From positions 28,148-92,147 of the forward strand of contig DATNDU010000162.1 in NCBI GenBank assembly GCA_035606915.1: a stretch of 64,000 nucleotides of DNA, in the 5' to 3' direction. Shown here piece by piece: positions 37,556 through 45,588 of this stretch. Numbering within the stretch: the first letter of the stretch is position 1; every line of letters begins with the position of its first letter. Below the pieces are notes generated by a model. The model was not told the DNA's origin. It was given only the letters and a program-made list of their open reading frames with translations, and searched no databases. A program made the translations under genes and the position numbers. Origin of the DNA: Roseiarcus sp035606915. GTDB taxonomy: Bacteria; Pseudomonadota; Alphaproteobacteria; Rhizobiales; Beijerinckiaceae.

Positions 37556-38521
37556 TCAAGCGTCAGGGATGAACGATTTGCCCAGGCAGGCGGGGGCCTG
37601 CGAGCCGCCGCGGCTGCGCGCCGACATCACCGCCAGGACGATAATCGCCATCAGATACGGCATTGAAGCCCAGAACTGGCTCGGAAGAAAGGAAAATCCT
37701 GAGGCCTTGGCGTAAAGTTCGAGCGTCATGAACACCCCGAAGAAATACGCCCCGCCGAGCAGCCGCCGCGCCCGCCAGCCGGAGAACACCACCAGCGCCA
37801 GCGCGATCCAGCCGCGCCCCGCCGTCATCCCCTCGGCCCACATCGGCGTGATGACCATGGAGAAATAGCCGCCGCCAATCCCCGCCATCGCGCCGCCGAA
37901 CAGCACCGCCAGATAGCGCACGCCGATGACGGAATAGCCGATCGAATGGGCGGAAAGGTCATTCTCGCCGACCGCCCGCAGCACCAGCCCGGCGCGCGTG
38001 CGGCTGAGGAACCAGCCGACCACGGCGACCATGACGAAGGCGAAATAGACCAGCGGGCTGTAACTGAAGATGAGCTTGCCGAAGCGCTGCTGCGCCAGCG
38101 CGTCCGGGAACAGTTGGTCGAACGGTTGGACGGCGACGCCGACATAGGCGGAGCCGATCAGCGAGGAAACGCCCGTCCCAAAAATGACCAGCGCCAGCCC
38201 GCTCGCCACCTGATTGGCGCCCAGCGTCAGCACCATGAAGCCGAACAGCAACGCCGCCAGCGCGCCCGCCAGCGCCGCCCCGACCACCCCGATCCACGGC
38301 CCCGCCGCCGCCAGCCAGGGCAAAGAATCGGCGAAGGCCGGGTCCGAACAGACGAAGCTGATGGCGAAGCCGGCGATCGCGCCGCACAGCATCATCCCCT
38401 CGACGCCGAGATTGAGCACGCCGCTCTTCTCGACCACCAGTTCGCCGGTGGCGGCGAGCAGGATCGGCGTCGTGATATTGACGACCGTCAGGATCGCCGC
38501 GATGACGAGATCGATGGTCAT
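37556..38521 (-). CDS. Nucleoside ABC transporter permease 2
   Basis: A 321-residue permease with eight or more hydrophobic segments. LNLGVEGMMLCGAIAGFA and LRAVGENDLSAHSIGYSV are typical of YufQ/BmpE-like permeases. ATG 38521 begins MTIDLVIAAILT. It follows the first permease after a 187-bp gap holding a palindromic repeat, and precedes the binding protein by 27 bp. Confidence 0.88.
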   Translation of the reverse strand: MTIDLVIAAILTVVNITTPILLAATGELVVEKSGVLNLGVEGMMLCGAIAGFAISFVCSDPAFADSLPWLAAAGPWIGVVGAALAGALAALLFGFMVLTLGANQVASGLALVIFGTGVSSLIGSAYVGVAVQPFDQLFPDALAQQRFGKLIFSYSPLVYFAFVMVAVVGWFLSRTRAGLVLRAVGENDLSAHSIGYSVIGVRYLAVLFGGAMAGIGGGYFSMVITPMWAEGMTAGRGWIALALVVFSGWRARRLLGGAYFFGVFMTLELYAKASGFSFLPSQFWASMPYLMAIIVLAVMSARSRGGSQAPACLGKSFIPDA

Positions 38522-38550
38522 GCCTTGGCCTCGGTCCCCGCGTTCGACGT

Positions 38551-38677
38551 CATGGCCGGGCCTGTCCCGGCCATCCACGCCGTGACGCGATATGGCGCTC
38601 TCAGAACCCCTGCCTGTTCCGGCGACAATTCACCGGACTGCGCGCTTGGGCGTGGATGCCCGGGACAAGCCCGGGCA
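38551..38677. repeat. Palindromic extragenic element inside the transporter operon
   Basis: A left arm at 38551-38580 (starting CATGGCCGGGCCTGTCCC) and a roughly complementary right arm at 38650-38677 flank about 70 bp. The core resembles the ends of the element at 42342-42641. It sits between two permease genes and would form a long RNA hairpin in the transcript, which could change the relative levels of upstream and downstream mRNA. Confidence 0.6.
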
Positions 38678-38708
38678 AGGCGCAGACCACGCGGGGAAAA
38701 ATCCGTCT

Positions 38709-39797
38709 TCATGCCCGCGCCGCCGCCGTCTTCGGCGCGCCCCATTCTATCCGGATACGCCGGCGCACCAGCACGTCGCTGGCCAGGATGAAGAACAGCA
38801 TCATCGCCTGGAAAATGCCGGCGGTGGCGCTCGGCACATGCACAGTCGTCTGCGCCACCTGGCCGCCGACATAGGAGATCGCCAGCACGATCCCCGCCAG
38901 CACGATGCCAATCGGATGCAGCCGGCCGAGGAACGAAACGATGATCGCCGTGAAGCCATAGCCGGAGGGAAAGCCGAGGTTGAGCTGCCCCGATAGCGTC
39001 GTCGCCTCCAAGACCCCGGCCAGTCCCGACATCGCGCCCGAGATCAGCAGCGTCGACCATACCGTATCGGAGGCGCGATAACCGGCGTAGCGCGCCGCCT
39101 TCGGCGCCTCGCCGACGACGCGCACGCCCAGCCCATATTCCGAGCGCGCCATGACGAGCCAGAACCCCAACGCCAACGCAAAGGCGACATAGAGCCCCGG
39201 CGGGAACGGCAGGCCGAACAGATTGGCGGGCAGCATCTGGTCGGCGGTGAACGGCGCGGTCTGCGGGAAATTGTGGCCGTGCGGGTCTTTCCACGGGCCG
39301 GTGACAAAATAGCCGAGCACCTGAACCGCGACATAGACCAGCATCAGGCTCGACAGGATCTCGTTGACGCCGTAGCGGTTGCGCAACCACGCCACCGGCG
39401 CCGCCCACAACGCGCCCGCGGCCATGCCGGCGGCGATCATCAAAGGCACGATCCACCAGCCATGCATGTTCTGGGTCAGCATCGCCACGCCGGCCCCGCC
39501 GAGCGCGCCGAGCAGATATTGCCCTTCCGCGCCGATGTTCCACACCTTGGCCTGGAAACAGACCGCCAGACCCAGCGCAATGAGGATCAGCGGCGCCGCC
39601 TTGGCGGCGACGTCCTGCCATTTGTAAGTGGCGAGCACCGGCGTGAAGAAAATATCCGACACCGCGCGCGGCCCGTCGTAGCCCAGCGCCTCGAAGATCA
39701 CCGCGCCGACGATCATCGTCGCGATCACCGCGCCGATCGGGCTCAAGACCAGCATGAGGCGGCTGATCTCTCGTCGCTTCTCCAGCCTAATGCGCAT
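38709..39797 (-). CDS. Nucleoside ABC transporter permease 1
   Basis: A 362-residue YufP-like permease. FQAKVWNIGAEGQYLLGALG and AWLRNRYGVNEILSSLMLVY are family hallmarks, and the late region FTAIIVSFLGRLHPIGI is conserved. It overlaps the ATPase gene by 11 bp. With its partner it forms the heterodimeric channel. Confidence 0.9.
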   Translation of the reverse strand: MRIRLEKRREISRLMLVLSPIGAVIATMIVGAVIFEALGYDGPRAVSDIFFTPVLATYKWQDVAAKAAPLILIALGLAVCFQAKVWNIGAEGQYLLGALGGAGVAMLTQNMHGWWIVPLMIAAGMAAGALWAAPVAWLRNRYGVNEILSSLMLVYVAVQVLGYFVTGPWKDPHGHNFPQTAPFTADQMLPANLFGLPFPPGLYVAFALALGFWLVMARSEYGLGVRVVGEAPKAARYAGYRASDTVWSTLLISGAMSGLAGVLEATTLSGQLNLGFPSGYGFTAIIVSFLGRLHPIGIVLAGIVLAISYVGGQVAQTTVHVPSATAGIFQAMMLFFILASDVLVRRRIRIEWGAPKTAAARA

Positions 39798-41349
39798 GCT
39801 GCAACGCCTCCGTCATCTCGACGGTCGCCTTCGGATCGCCATGCACGCCGCCCATCAGCAGGCCGATCTCCTCGATCGAGGCTTCGCCGACTTTCATCAC
39901 CCGCGACAGAGCGCCGAGATTGATGACCACCAACGTGTCACAAAGCTCCAGCAATTCGTCGAGATCCTGCGAGATGACGAGAATGGCGCAGCCGCGCCCG
40001 GCCAGATCGACCAGCGCCTGGCGGATCGCGGCGGCGGCGCCGGCGTCGACCCCCCAGGTCGGCTGGCTCACCGCGATCGCCGACGGCTCCTGCAAGATCT
40101 CGCGGCCCATGATGAATTTCTGCAAATTGCCGCCCGACAGCGAGCCCGCCGTCGACTGATGGCCGAGCGCCTTGACGGTGAAGGTGGAGATCACCTGGTT
40201 GGCGTAGGCGCGGGCGCGCCCCATGTCGATGAGCCCGCCGGAGACGAAGCCCATGCGCCGGCGCGCCGTCAGCGCGCCATTCAGCGCCAGGGTGAAATCG
40301 CCGACCGCGGCGTGGCCGTTGCGCTCCTCGGGCACGGCGCAGACGCCGAGCGCGCGCCGCTGCGTCGGCCCGAGCCTGCCGATCGGTTTGCCCTCCAGCA
40401 CGATCGCGGCGTCCGGCGAGGCGACCTCGCCGCTCAACGCCTCCATCAACTCGTTCTGCCCATTGCCGGCGACGCCGGCGACGCCGAGAATTTCGCCGGC
40501 CCGCACGGAAAGCGAAATGTTCTTCAGCGCGACGCCGAAATCGCCGCGCTTGGGCAAGCTCAAGGCCCGCGTGGCGAATTTCTCCGGCCCGAAGGCGCGC
40601 CCGGCGCCGCGCGCGATCTCCTTCAGGTTCGCGCCGATCATCAATTCAGCCATGCTCTTCGAGGTCTCCTGGCGCGGATCGCATTCGGCGACGAACCGGC
40701 CAGCCCGCAGGATCGTCGCCGTTTCGCACAGCGCGATGATCTCGTGCAGCTTGTGGGAGATGTAGAGGACCGAGCAGCCCTCGCAGCTCAGCTTGCGCAG
40801 GGTCTCGAAAAGCTGCTCCACCTCCTGCGGCGTCAACACCGAGGTCGGCTCGTCCATAATCAGCAGCTTCGGGTTGAGCAGCAGAGCGCGCACGATCTCG
40901 ATGCGCTGGCGCTCGCCGACGCTCAGCGTCGAGACGATGCGATGCGGGTCGAGCGTCAGGCCGTAGAGAGCCAGCACGCGCAGGATCTCGGCTTCGAGCT
41001 TCTTTTGCGCGATGTTGGCGTCTAAGCCGAGCGCGATGTTCTCCAGCACCGTCAGCGCCTCGAACAGCGAGAAGTGCTGGAACACCATGCCGATGCCGAG
41101 CTTGCGCGCGGCGCGCGGGTTGGCGATTCGCACCGGCGTCCCGTCCCAGCGAATTTCGCCGGAATCGGGCGCCAGGATGCCATAGATCATCTTGACGAGC
41201 GTTGACTTGCCGGCTCCGTTCTCGCCGAGCAGGGCGTGAATCTCGCCGGGTTTGACGGTCAGGCTCACATTGTCATTGGCCAGCACGCCCGGAAATTGCT
41301 TGGTTACGCCGCGCAACTCCAGACGCGGATTCAACCCGTTATCAGCCAT
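39787..41349 (-). CDS. Nucleoside ABC transporter ATP-binding protein
   Basis: A 520-residue YufO-like protein with two ABC domains. Walker A GENGAGKST is near residue 42; GMVFQHFSLFEALTVLENIA and LSVGERQRIEIVRALL follow. The second half has GVAGNGQNELMEAL and LSGGNLQKFIMGREI; its Walker A is degenerate, as is usual in this family. It starts the minus-strand transporter operon and is divergent from the deaminase gene. Confidence 0.9.
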   Translation of the reverse strand: MADNGLNPRLELRGVTKQFPGVLANDNVSLTVKPGEIHALLGENGAGKSTLVKMIYGILAPDSGEIRWDGTPVRIANPRAARKLGIGMVFQHFSLFEALTVLENIALGLDANIAQKKLEAEILRVLALYGLTLDPHRIVSTLSVGERQRIEIVRALLLNPKLLIMDEPTSVLTPQEVEQLFETLRKLSCEGCSVLYISHKLHEIIALCETATILRAGRFVAECDPRQETSKSMAELMIGANLKEIARGAGRAFGPEKFATRALSLPKRGDFGVALKNISLSVRAGEILGVAGVAGNGQNELMEALSGEVASPDAAIVLEGKPIGRLGPTQRRALGVCAVPEERNGHAAVGDFTLALNGALTARRRMGFVSGGLIDMGRARAYANQVISTFTVKALGHQSTAGSLSGGNLQKFIMGREILQEPSAIAVSQPTWGVDAGAAAAIRQALVDLAGRGCAILVISQDLDELLELCDTLVVINLGALSRVMKVGEASIEEIGLLMGGVHGDPKATVEMTEALQHAH

Positions 41350-41561
41350 TCCGCCCCCGCGCCGACACGCAAGCCCTGGAGACCCGCGCGCGCTCCGCCC
41401 TTGATGCAAGCTCCGCGCCGTCCGCGCGGGCGGGCGCCTTAGCGCCCGGCTTCGTTTAGAGCCCGCCGCGAACCGCCCGTCAATTGGGCGCCGGCGTCTA
41501 TCCGCGTGTGCTGGCGCCAATCGCGCCGCTCCGCCATTATGGCCGCGCCAGGAGAGACGCC

Positions 41562-42056
41562 TTGACCCCCGACCAGGATTTGCACTTTCTGCGCCGCGCC
41601 TTCGAGGTCGCGCGCCGCGCCCGAGACGGCGGCGACCATCCCTTCGGCTGCGTGCTCGTCGGGCCGGACGGCGACATCCTGCGCGAGCAGGGCAACGGCT
41701 TCAGCGCCGAGGGCGGCGACCGCACCGCCCACGCCGAACGGCTCATCGCCTCCTGGGCGGCCAAGACGCTCGATCTGGAACGGTTGCGCCTGTCGACGCT
41801 CTACTCATCCGCCGAGCCGTGCGCGATGTGCTCCGGCGCGCTCTATTGGGCGGGGATCGGCCGCGTCGTCTACGGCCAGAGCGAGAAAGGGCTGAAGGCG
41901 GCGACCGGCGCGCATGCGGAGAACCCGACGCTCGACCTGCCCTGCCGCATCGTGTTCGCCGCCGGGCAGCGCCCGACCGAAGTTGTGGGACCGCTACTGG
42001 AGCCGGAGGCGGCGCAATTGCAGACCGATTACTGGGCGGCGCGCGCGGCCACATAA
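41562..42056 (+). CDS. Nucleoside/nucleobase deaminase
   Basis: A 164-residue zinc deaminase of the CMP/dCMP-type superfamily. Zinc ligands and catalytic Glu are His57 and Glu59 in HAERL, and Cys87 and Cys90 in PCAMC. TTG 41562 is preferred because AGGAG lies seven bases upstream. The closest recalled members are guanine deaminase-like or TadA-like proteins; the divergent nucleoside transporter favours a salvage role. Confidence 0.75.
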   Translation: MTPDQDLHFLRRAFEVARRARDGGDHPFGCVLVGPDGDILREQGNGFSAEGGDRTAHAERLIASWAAKTLDLERLRLSTLYSSAEPCAMCSGALYWAGIGRVVYGQSEKGLKAATGAHAENPTLDLPCRIVFAAGQRPTEVVGPLLEPEAAQLQTDYWAARAAT

Positions 42057-42078
42057 GTCGGCTTCGCACGCCAACAAA

Positions 42079-42113
42079 AACCCCCGCGCGCCTTAGCGCC
42101 ACGGGGGTTGTTT
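42079..42113. terminator. Bidirectional hairpin terminator
   Basis: The stem AACCCCCG / CGGGGGTT flanks a GC-rich loop and is bordered by an A-tract on the left and TTGTTT on the right. It lies between the convergent deaminase gene and the 28-residue microprotein gene and can terminate both. Confidence 0.7.
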
Positions 42114-42128
42114 ATCGGCTTGGCGCGT

Positions 42129-42215
42129 TCAGCGATGCCAGAACAGCGCCAGCAGGATGATGATGGGCAGCGGGATGCCGATCAACCAGAGCAAAGCTCC
42201 ACGTCCAAAACCCAT
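42129..42215 (-). CDS. 28-residue membrane microprotein
   Basis: A short frame begins MGFGRGALLWLIGIPLPIII and ends LLALFWHR. A GAGGAGGG ribosome-binding site lies a few bases before the ATG at 42215. The peptide is one continuous hydrophobic helix with a basic N-terminal turn and a positively charged end, as expected for a single-span membrane protein. Such small proteins are easily missed by gene callers. Function is unknown; it may associate with a membrane complex. Confidence 0.65.
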   Translation of the reverse strand: MGFGRGALLWLIGIPLPIIILLALFWHR

Positions 42216-42711
42216 TTGACCCTCCTCAGGAACCGGTCGCGCTCGGCCTTGTCCAACCAAACGCCGGTTGCGGCGCAGGGTTCCAGGTCATCGAAGCTTA
42301 TTTGTAACCGCCAAGGCGGGGGGAATCGAAAGGCGCCGATGCCGTCATGGCCGGGCTTGTCCCACGGCTGTCCGGTTTGCGGAAATCGGTTGCCATGGGG
42401 TCGAGCGACTCGCTTTGCGCGCAGCCCCATGCTGTTCCCACTCGCATTTCTGCCCCTGCCGATGCCGAATTTTCCGAGCCGTCCCCTCGCCGAGCCGAAG
42501 CGAATGGGCGACGAGCAACCAAACCAAAGCACTCGCCAGGTATTCGCGAACTTGCTTCGCGCGGACAAGCGCTTGGTTCGACTCAGGTTTTGGCTTCTCA
42601 CGACGAACCGGACAGCCGTGGAACAAGTCCGGGCATGACGGAAAGCGGCCGGGACCCTCGCCCACCTTGGCAATTACACTTATTTGGTTATCGTCGCTGA
42701 CCCGCCCAAAC
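42216..42711. other. Intergenic region dominated by a MITE-like repeat
   Basis: About 500 bp without a supported gene. It holds the 300-bp element at 42342-42641 and little else recognisable. Open frames here have no family similarity and follow the repeat. Confidence 0.5.
42342..42641. repeat. MITE-like element with 36-bp terminal inverted repeats
   Basis: The left end (42342-42377, starting CCGTCATGGCCGGGCTTGTC) matches the reverse complement of the right end (42606-42641) at 33 of 36 positions. Between them are about 230 bp with internal inverted repeats and no transposase gene. The ends share sequence with the palindrome at 38551-38677. Size and structure fit a MITE or similar non-autonomous element. 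Confidence 0.6.
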
Positions 42712-42738
42712 AAAAACGGCGGCCGAAGCCGCCGTTTG
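42712..42738 (-). terminator. Intrinsic terminator of the GlsB/YeaQ gene
   Basis: Perfect stem AAACGGCGGC / GCCGCCGTTT with a four-base loop, CGAA, ending in a run of T on the minus strand, just after the gene at 42759. Confidence 0.75.
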
Positions 42739-42758
42739 CTCGCTCACCGGCGCCTTTG

Positions 42759-43016
42759 TCACACGACGCGCGACACCAGGCGCAGCACCACTATCAGAAT
42801 GACCGCGCCGATGGTCGCCGAGATAATCGAGCCGATCAGACCGGAACCAACCATCATCCCCGAGGCCCCGAACAGCCAGCCGAACAATACCCCGCCGATG
42901 ATGCCGACGACGATGTCGCCAATGATCCCATAGCCGCCGCCGCGCACGATAAGCCCGGCCAGCCAACCCGCGACGCCGCCAATGATAAGCCAAACAATTA
43001 ATCCGTGCGTCGCCAT
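42759..43016 (-). CDS. GlsB/YeaQ/YmgE family membrane protein
   Basis: An 85-residue protein with three hydrophobic, glycine-rich segments: IVWLIIGGVAGWLAGLIVRG, GIIGDIVVGIIGGVLFGWLF and the C-terminal IGAVILIVVLRL. This is the transglycosylase-associated (GlsB/YeaQ) family, linked to stress response; no enzymatic function is established. ATG 43016 gives the usual length. Confidence 0.88.
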   Translation of the reverse strand: MATHGLIVWLIIGGVAGWLAGLIVRGGGYGIIGDIVVGIIGGVLFGWLFGASGMMVGSGLIGSIISATIGAVILIVVLRLVSRVV

Positions 43017-43090
43017 GCGCCTGATCTCCCGATTTCGGGCGCATCCACCGCGCCCGCTCGGGAGAACTCGTAGCAAGCGGGCGGGTTCCC

Positions 43091-43927
43091 TCAGACGACC
43101 TTCTGGCGCTGCTGGCCGAGCACGCCGCCGTCGAGCTCCATCACGTCGCCGCGCTTGAGGAATACCGGCGGCTTCATGCCAAGGCCGACGCCCTCCGGCG
43201 TGCCGGTGACGATGACGTCGCCGGGCAGCAGCGTCATGAACAGGCTGAGATGGGCGACGATCTCGGCCACCGAGAAGATCATGTCGCTGGTGTTGCTGTT
43301 CTGGCGCATGACGCCATTGACCTTCAGCGACACCGGCAGATCCTGCGGGTTGGCGATCTCGTCGGCGGTCACCAGATAAGGCCCGAGCGGGCCGAAAGTG
43401 TCGAAGCTCTTGCCCTTCACCCACTGGCCGCCGCGATGAATTTGCCAATGCCGCTCGGAGACGTCGTTGGCCAGACAATAGCCGGCGACATGCTTCAGCG
43501 CGTCGGCCTTCGACACCCGGCTCGCCTTCGCGCCGATAATGACGCCGAGTTCGACCTCCCAGTCCATCTGCTCGGAACCCTCGGGCAACTGAACTTCGTC
43601 GTCGGGCCCCTGCATGCAGGTGATCGCCTTGTTGAAAAGGATCGGCTCCTTCGGCGGTTGTGCGCCGGTCTCGGCAGCGTGCTTGCCATAGTTGAGGCCA
43701 ATGGCGAGGAACTGCCGCGAGCCGCCAACCGGCGCGCCGAGGCGCGCGCCCGTGGGTACGGCCGGCAACTTCGTCAGGTCGATGGCGGCGAGCGCGGCGA
43801 GTTTCTCGGGCGCCAGCCACTCCGGCGTGATGTCGGGCACGAGCAGCGACAGATCGCGCTTGACGCCGCGCGCATCGATCGCGCCGGCGCGCTCGGCGCC
43901 GGCGGCGCCGTGACGGAACAGTTTCAT
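43091..43927 (-). CDS. Fumarylacetoacetate hydrolase family protein
   Basis: A 278-residue FAH-family protein. An N-terminal region is followed by the catalytic domain with FLAIGLNYGKHAAE, the metal-binding MDWEVELGVIIGAKASRV and GYCLANDVSERHWQ; the GDVIVTGTPEGVG segment closes the active site. Family members hydrolyse or decarboxylate acylpyruvates and 2-keto acids. It lies upstream of the GlsB gene and close to the enoyl-CoA hydratase gene on the same strand, which suggests a role in organic acid breakdown. Confidence 0.88.
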   Translation of the reverse strand: MKLFRHGAAGAERAGAIDARGVKRDLSLLVPDITPEWLAPEKLAALAAIDLTKLPAVPTGARLGAPVGGSRQFLAIGLNYGKHAAETGAQPPKEPILFNKAITCMQGPDDEVQLPEGSEQMDWEVELGVIIGAKASRVSKADALKHVAGYCLANDVSERHWQIHRGGQWVKGKSFDTFGPLGPYLVTADEIANPQDLPVSLKVNGVMRQNSNTSDMIFSVAEIVAHLSLFMTLLPGDVIVTGTPEGVGLGMKPPVFLKRGDVMELDGGVLGQQRQKVV

Positions 43928-43987
43928 CGGACTTCCCTCTGTTGAATGGCCGAAGCCCCTAGCATGTCAGCGCGGACTTGCGAAGCC

Positions 43988-44761
43988 TCAGCGGTTCTTG
44001 AACTGCGGCGCTCGCTTCTCGACGAAGGCCTTCATGCCCTCTTTCTGATCCTCGGTCGAGAACAGCCCGAAGAACAGCCGGCGCTCGAACAGCACGCCCT
44101 CGCTCAAAGGGGTCTCGAAGCCGCGGTTGACCGCCTCCTTGGCCGCCCGCACCGTGACGGCGCCGAGACCGGCGATCTCGGCGGCGATTTTGACCACCGC
44201 GTCGACGAAGTTTTCGGCCGGCAGCACGCGCGATGCGAGGCCGGAGCGCTCCGCCTCGGCGGCGTCCATCATGCGCCCTGTCAGCACCATGTCCATCGCC
44301 TTCGCCTTGCCGAGGAAGCGCGGCAGCCGTTGCGTGCCGCCGGCGCCGGGAATGACGCCGAGCTTGATCTCCGGCTGGCCGAATTTGGCGGTTTCGCAGG
44401 CGACGATGAAGTCGCACATCATCGCCAGTTCGCAGCCGCCGCCGAGCGCGAAGCCCGCCACCGCCGCGATCACCGGCTTGCGGATCTTGGTCACATATTC
44501 CCAGGCGACGAACGGGTCGGCCATCAGCGCGTCGGTGAACGAAAGCTGCTGGAGTTCCTTGATGTCGGCCCCGGCGGCGAAGGCTTTCTCGGAGCCGGTG
44601 AGCACGATGGCGCCGATCGCCTCGTCATTCTCGAACGCCGTCAGCGCCGCGTTGAGGTCGGCAATCAGGCCGCGGCTCAGCGCATTGAGCGCCTTCGGCC
44701 GGTTGAGCCGGATGAGCCCGACCTTGCCATGCGTCTCGACCAGGATGTTCTCGTAAACCAC
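43988..44761 (-). CDS. Enoyl-CoA hydratase
   Basis: A 257-residue crotonase-family protein. FAAGADIKEL provides the CoA-binding oxyanion segment, and the catalytic glutamates Glu111 (ALGGGCELAMMCDF) and Glu131 (FGQPEIKLGVIPGAGGTQRL) are both present. It hydrates short- or medium-chain enoyl-CoA in fatty acid breakdown. It is divergent from a TetR-family gene with a palindrome between them, which suggests control by acyl-CoA or a related ligand. Confidence 0.92.
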   Translation of the reverse strand: MVYENILVETHGKVGLIRLNRPKALNALSRGLIADLNAALTAFENDEAIGAIVLTGSEKAFAAGADIKELQQLSFTDALMADPFVAWEYVTKIRKPVIAAVAGFALGGGCELAMMCDFIVACETAKFGQPEIKLGVIPGAGGTQRLPRFLGKAKAMDMVLTGRMMDAAEAERSGLASRVLPAENFVDAVVKIAAEIAGLGAVTVRAAKEAVNRGFETPLSEGVLFERRLFFGLFSTEDQKEGMKAFVEKRAPQFKNR

Positions 44762-44834
44762 GTCGGGCCTCCCTGCGCTCGGCCTTCGTCATAGGGGCAG
44801 GCTGTCGCCCGGACAAGCGCGCGCCTTGCATCTG

Positions 44835-44850
44835 TACCGACTGGTCGGTA
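44835..44850. promoter_or_regulatory. TetR-type palindromic operator
   Basis: TACCGAC-TG-GTCGGTA is a perfect 7+7 inverted repeat in the divergent region between the enoyl-CoA hydratase and TetR genes, 11 bp before the regulator start. The TACCGACNNGTCGGTA pattern is common for TetR/AcrR operators. Confidence 0.7.
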
Positions 44851-44860
44851 TGGCTTAATC

Positions 44861-45478
44861 ATGACCCCACAACGCCCCATGGCGCCGGCGCGGCGTAAGC
44901 TGCTCGACGCCGCCCTGTCGCTGATCCGCGAGCAAGGCTATTCGGCCACCACGATCGACGCTCTGTGCGCGCGCGCCGGCGTCGCCAAAGGCTCGTTCTT
45001 CCATCATTTTCCCGATAAGCCGGCGCTCGCGGTCGCCGCCGCCGAGCATTGGTCGAAGATCACCGGCGAATTGTTCGCTTGCGCCCCCTATCACGCCGCC
45101 GCCGATCCGCTCGATCGCCTGCTCGGCTACATCGCTTTTCGCCGCGCGCTGATCGCCGATGAGATCGCCGTTTTCACCTGCCTCGTCGGCACTCTGGCGC
45201 AGGAGATCTATCAAACCCACCCCGCCATCCGCGACGCCTGCCAAGCCAGCATCGTCGGCCATGCGGCGACGCTGGAGGCCGACATCGCCGCCACGATGCA
45301 ACTTTACGTCGTCAGCCCCGATTTCACCCCCCGCGGCCTGGCTTTGCATACGCAGGCGGTGCTGCAAGGCGCGTTCATCCTCGCCAAGGCGGCGGGCGAG
45401 CCGGCGGTGGCGATTGAGAGCGTCGATCACCTGCGCCGCTATGTGGAGCTGCTATTTCGTAAGAAAGAGGCGGCGTAG
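44861..45478 (+). CDS. TetR/AcrR-family transcriptional regulator
   Basis: A 205-residue TetR protein. The N-terminal helix-turn-helix reads YSATTIDALCARAGVAKGSF then FHHFPDKPAL, about residues 27-56. A ligand-binding domain follows without recognisable specificity. It likely represses itself and the divergent enoyl-CoA hydratase through the 44835-44850 palindrome. Confidence 0.88.
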   Translation: MTPQRPMAPARRKLLDAALSLIREQGYSATTIDALCARAGVAKGSFFHHFPDKPALAVAAAEHWSKITGELFACAPYHAAADPLDRLLGYIAFRRALIADEIAVFTCLVGTLAQEIYQTHPAIRDACQASIVGHAATLEADIAATMQLYVVSPDFTPRGLALHTQAVLQGAFILAKAAGEPAVAIESVDHLRRYVELLFRKKEAA

Positions 45479-45588
45479 GAAGTATCTTTGCTGTAAAAAC
45501 GCCGTCGTGGCTTCGCTTCGCTCGCCCTGACGGCGGCGCCGAGTCTTAAGGGTTCGGCGGCCGCTGTAAGCGAAAATGAGACTTCGTG

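Noticed and set aside
38551..38677. CRISPR-like repeat
   Set aside because: It is one palindromic unit with no regular spacing or repeated units; no CRISPR array was seen anywhere in the window.
39754..41025. 423-codon plus-strand frame over the ABC ATPase gene
   Set aside because: Antisense to a two-domain ABC ATPase with intact motifs.
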